Below are positions 63,023 through 64,000 of a DNA stretch of 64,000 bases, in pieces. The notes beneath the pieces are model-generated. The model made no database searches. It was not told the DNA's origin and was given only the letters and a program-made list of their open reading frames with translations. How positions within the stretch are numbered: the first letter of the stretch is position 1; each line of letters begins with the position of its first letter. The position numbers and the translations under genes were made by a program. The stretch is from contig CP011020.1 of NCBI GenBank assembly GCA_001023535.1, positions 1,643,001 through 1,707,000 of the forward strand, read 5' to 3'. Origin of the DNA: Pseudomonas chlororaphis (GTDB lineage: Bacteria > Pseudomonadota > Gammaproteobacteria > Pseudomonadales > Pseudomonadaceae).

Positions 63023-63634
63023 TCAAAAGCCCCACGTCGCAAGACGTGGGGCTTTTTTGTGGGCATAACAATTCAAAGGAGCGCAGTGGTGCATGCTTAT
63101 CCGATGGGTCCAGTGGTCGAGATCAACCTCAAGCTGTTCAGGGGAAGGGTCAATATCCCCTAAGGACTTCGCAAGAAGACCGCACTGTCGAGCCTTGGAA
63201 TAAAGACCTGCATCGTGGGTCCAGATTTCATCAGCGTTGGTTGCCAGAGCAATGGCAATGATTTGACGGTCAAACCGTAGCTTGGCTTTTGTCGCTGCGG
63301 GATCAAGCACTTTCAGCTCGTTGTCATCAACCATACGGGCACATTCAACCGCAGCAATCTGATCGAATGACACGATCTCAAAACATGAGAAACCGTTGAT
63401 GACATCAAGATGACTCTGATGGAAGAGCCTATCAATACCGACCAAATACTCGGCCAAAGCAGGTGTTGGTATCAGTACCGTCCCGCCCTCGGCATCAACT
63501 TGTTCGATCAATGCATCAGCTCTCGCCTCCGCCCTTTCAACAGGGTGACGGGTGAGAGGGTCAACCAAGACGATACCATCCTTGGCATTCCCCAGGACCT
63601 GGACGAGAACGTTGGTGTCGAGAACTATGCGCAC
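63023..63634 (-). CDS. PIN-domain (VapC-like) ribonuclease-type protein
   Basis: A 203-residue protein with the PIN acidic residues: Asp in VLDTNVL (residue about 6), Glu in PALAEYL, Asp in [15 protein letters not shown] and Asp in WTHDAGLY. VapC-type toxins are 130-150 residues, so this one is long. It starts at GTG 63634, one base after the stop of the upstream 119-residue gene, which suggests a coupled toxin-antitoxin-like pair. The last 45 residues are odd: the frame runs into the tRNA-Arg terminator (63027-63058) and stops ten bases from the tRNA, so the C-terminus may have been replaced or extended when the element integrated. Toxin activity is inferred from the family only. Confidence 0.8.
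   Translation of the reverse strand: MRIVLDTNVLVQVLGNAKDGIVLVDPLTRHPVERAEARADALIEQVDAEGGTVLIPTPALAEYLVGIDRLFHQSHLDVINGFSCFEIVSFDQIAAVECARMVDDNELKVLDPAATKAKLRFDRQIIAIALATNADEIWTHDAGLYSKARQCGLLAKSLGDIDPSPEQLEVDLDHWTHRISMHHCAPLNCYAHKKAPRLATWGF
63027..63058 (+). terminator. Rho-independent terminator of tRNA-Arg
   Basis: AAGCCCCACGTC / GACGTGGGGCTT, a 12-bp stem with a GCAA loop and T6. It lies 14 bases after the tRNA and overlaps the 3' end of the convergent PIN gene. Confidence 0.9.
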
Positions 63635-63635
63635 C

Positions 63636-64000
63636 TCATCCCCTTAAGTTCTGGATCGTCCCATGAGGGTCGTCCATCTCACTCCAAGTGATGCCACCAA
63701 GATCCTTGAGCTGAGTAACCGCGCTACGCAAAGAGCTTTTTTCAAGCTTTTCGTAAGATTGAATAAACATTTTCCGCAGTCGCCAACCACCATGGGGTCG
63801 ACTTTCCCACTCGCCCTTTCCATGAACTCGGACTTGCTTGAACAACAACTTGCCCAATTGTTCAGCCAACGCCGTGTCGGCTTCACAAAGAAGAGTTTCA
63901 CCACCAGCGCCCTCAAGCCGGACAGGAATCGTCTCGTCTTTCCCGCCTACGATATACAGACGTCCCTGAACGCTACCCTGCTTGATGACGACCATGGGAG
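63636..64000 (-). CDS. hypothetical protein upstream of and coupled to the PIN-domain gene (possibly 5' partial)
   Basis: A frame of 119 residues from an ATG at 63995, but it stays open to the window edge, so the true start may lie outside. The sequence (MVVIKQGSVQGRLYIVGGKDE..., then LCEADTALAEQLGKLLFKQV and HGGWRLRKMFIQSYEKL) is not recognised. It has a beta-rich N-terminal half and a charged C-terminal half, and shows no obvious AbrB, Phd or ribbon-helix-helix antitoxin motif. The stop is one base before the GTG start of the PIN gene, the spacing expected of an antitoxin-toxin pair, but that role is inference. Base composition is AT-richer than the core genes nearby. Confidence 0.55.
   Translation of the reverse strand, partial: PMVVIKQGSVQGRLYIVGGKDETIPVRLEGAGGETLLCEADTALAEQLGKLLFKQVRVHGKGEWESRPHGGWRLRKMFIQSYEKLEKSSLRSAVTQLKDLGGITWSEMDDPHGTIQNLRG

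Noticed and set aside
62724..63071. 115-codon minus-strand frame across the tRNA
   Set aside because: Its core ([14 protein letters not shown]) is the familiar antisense translation of a tRNA gene, a common false ORF.

Overview
The window reads as a chromosomal segment of a fluorescent Pseudomonas, most likely of the P. fluorescens/P. corrugata complex. The support is high GC, many REP/REPIN palindromes of the fluorescens type, a complete lap adhesin locus, an mgo/pvf cluster, and a gene order cysA-cysW-cysT-sbp-oscA // PAS-GGDEF-EAL // desA // PAS-GGDEF that matches the P. aeruginosa PA0280-PA0290 neighbourhood as I remember it. All functions are read by eye from the sequence; no database search was run.

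Layout. 1-2892 (minus): a large protein cut by the left edge, joining an alpha/beta-hydrolase to PEP-synthase-like ATP-grasp and phosphohistidine domains, coupled to a small membrane protein. 3042-6760 (minus): TauD/TfdA dioxygenase plus a sulfonate-type ABC importer. 7194-31130: the biofilm adhesin locus, with the type I secretion genes lapC, lapB and lapE, the giant adhesin lapA (4913 residues, about 35 repeats of exactly 300 bp), and the c-di-GMP-controlled release pair lapD/lapG. 31208-31900: a GntR/FCD regulator. 32586-38333: an mgoBCAD (pvfABCD) operon for a diazeniumdiolate/pyrazine-N-oxide type signal; its NRPS gene carries an in-frame REPIN. 38533-40413: a PctA-like chemoreceptor. 40668-44743: FecI/FecR/TonB-receptor iron-uptake unit. 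44936-49076: an acyl desaturase with a divergent AraC regulator, a Crp/Fnr regulator, an Mpo1-like protein and an orphan sorbitol-dehydrogenase-like small subunit. 49348-53541 (minus): sulfate transport operon oscA-sbp-cysT-cysW-cysA. 53781-59566: two c-di-GMP enzymes around desA, then a REC-HDOD protein. 59696-62587 (minus): gabD-gabT. 62937-63013: tRNA-Arg(CCG), followed at once by a PIN-domain gene and its partner, which look like the start of an integrated element.

Themes. c-di-GMP is over-represented: LapD reads it, two GGDEF proteins make or break it, and LapG/LapA are the output. Sulfur scavenging appears twice (organosulfonates and sulfate/oscA). REPINs sit in most intergenic gaps and in one gene.

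The most unusual items are the hydrolase/phosphotransferase fusion with an Asn at the nucleophile elbow, the REPIN inside mgoA, two consecutive LapG-type cleavage motifs in LapA, and the tRNA-Arg junction where a PIN gene reads through the tRNA terminator.
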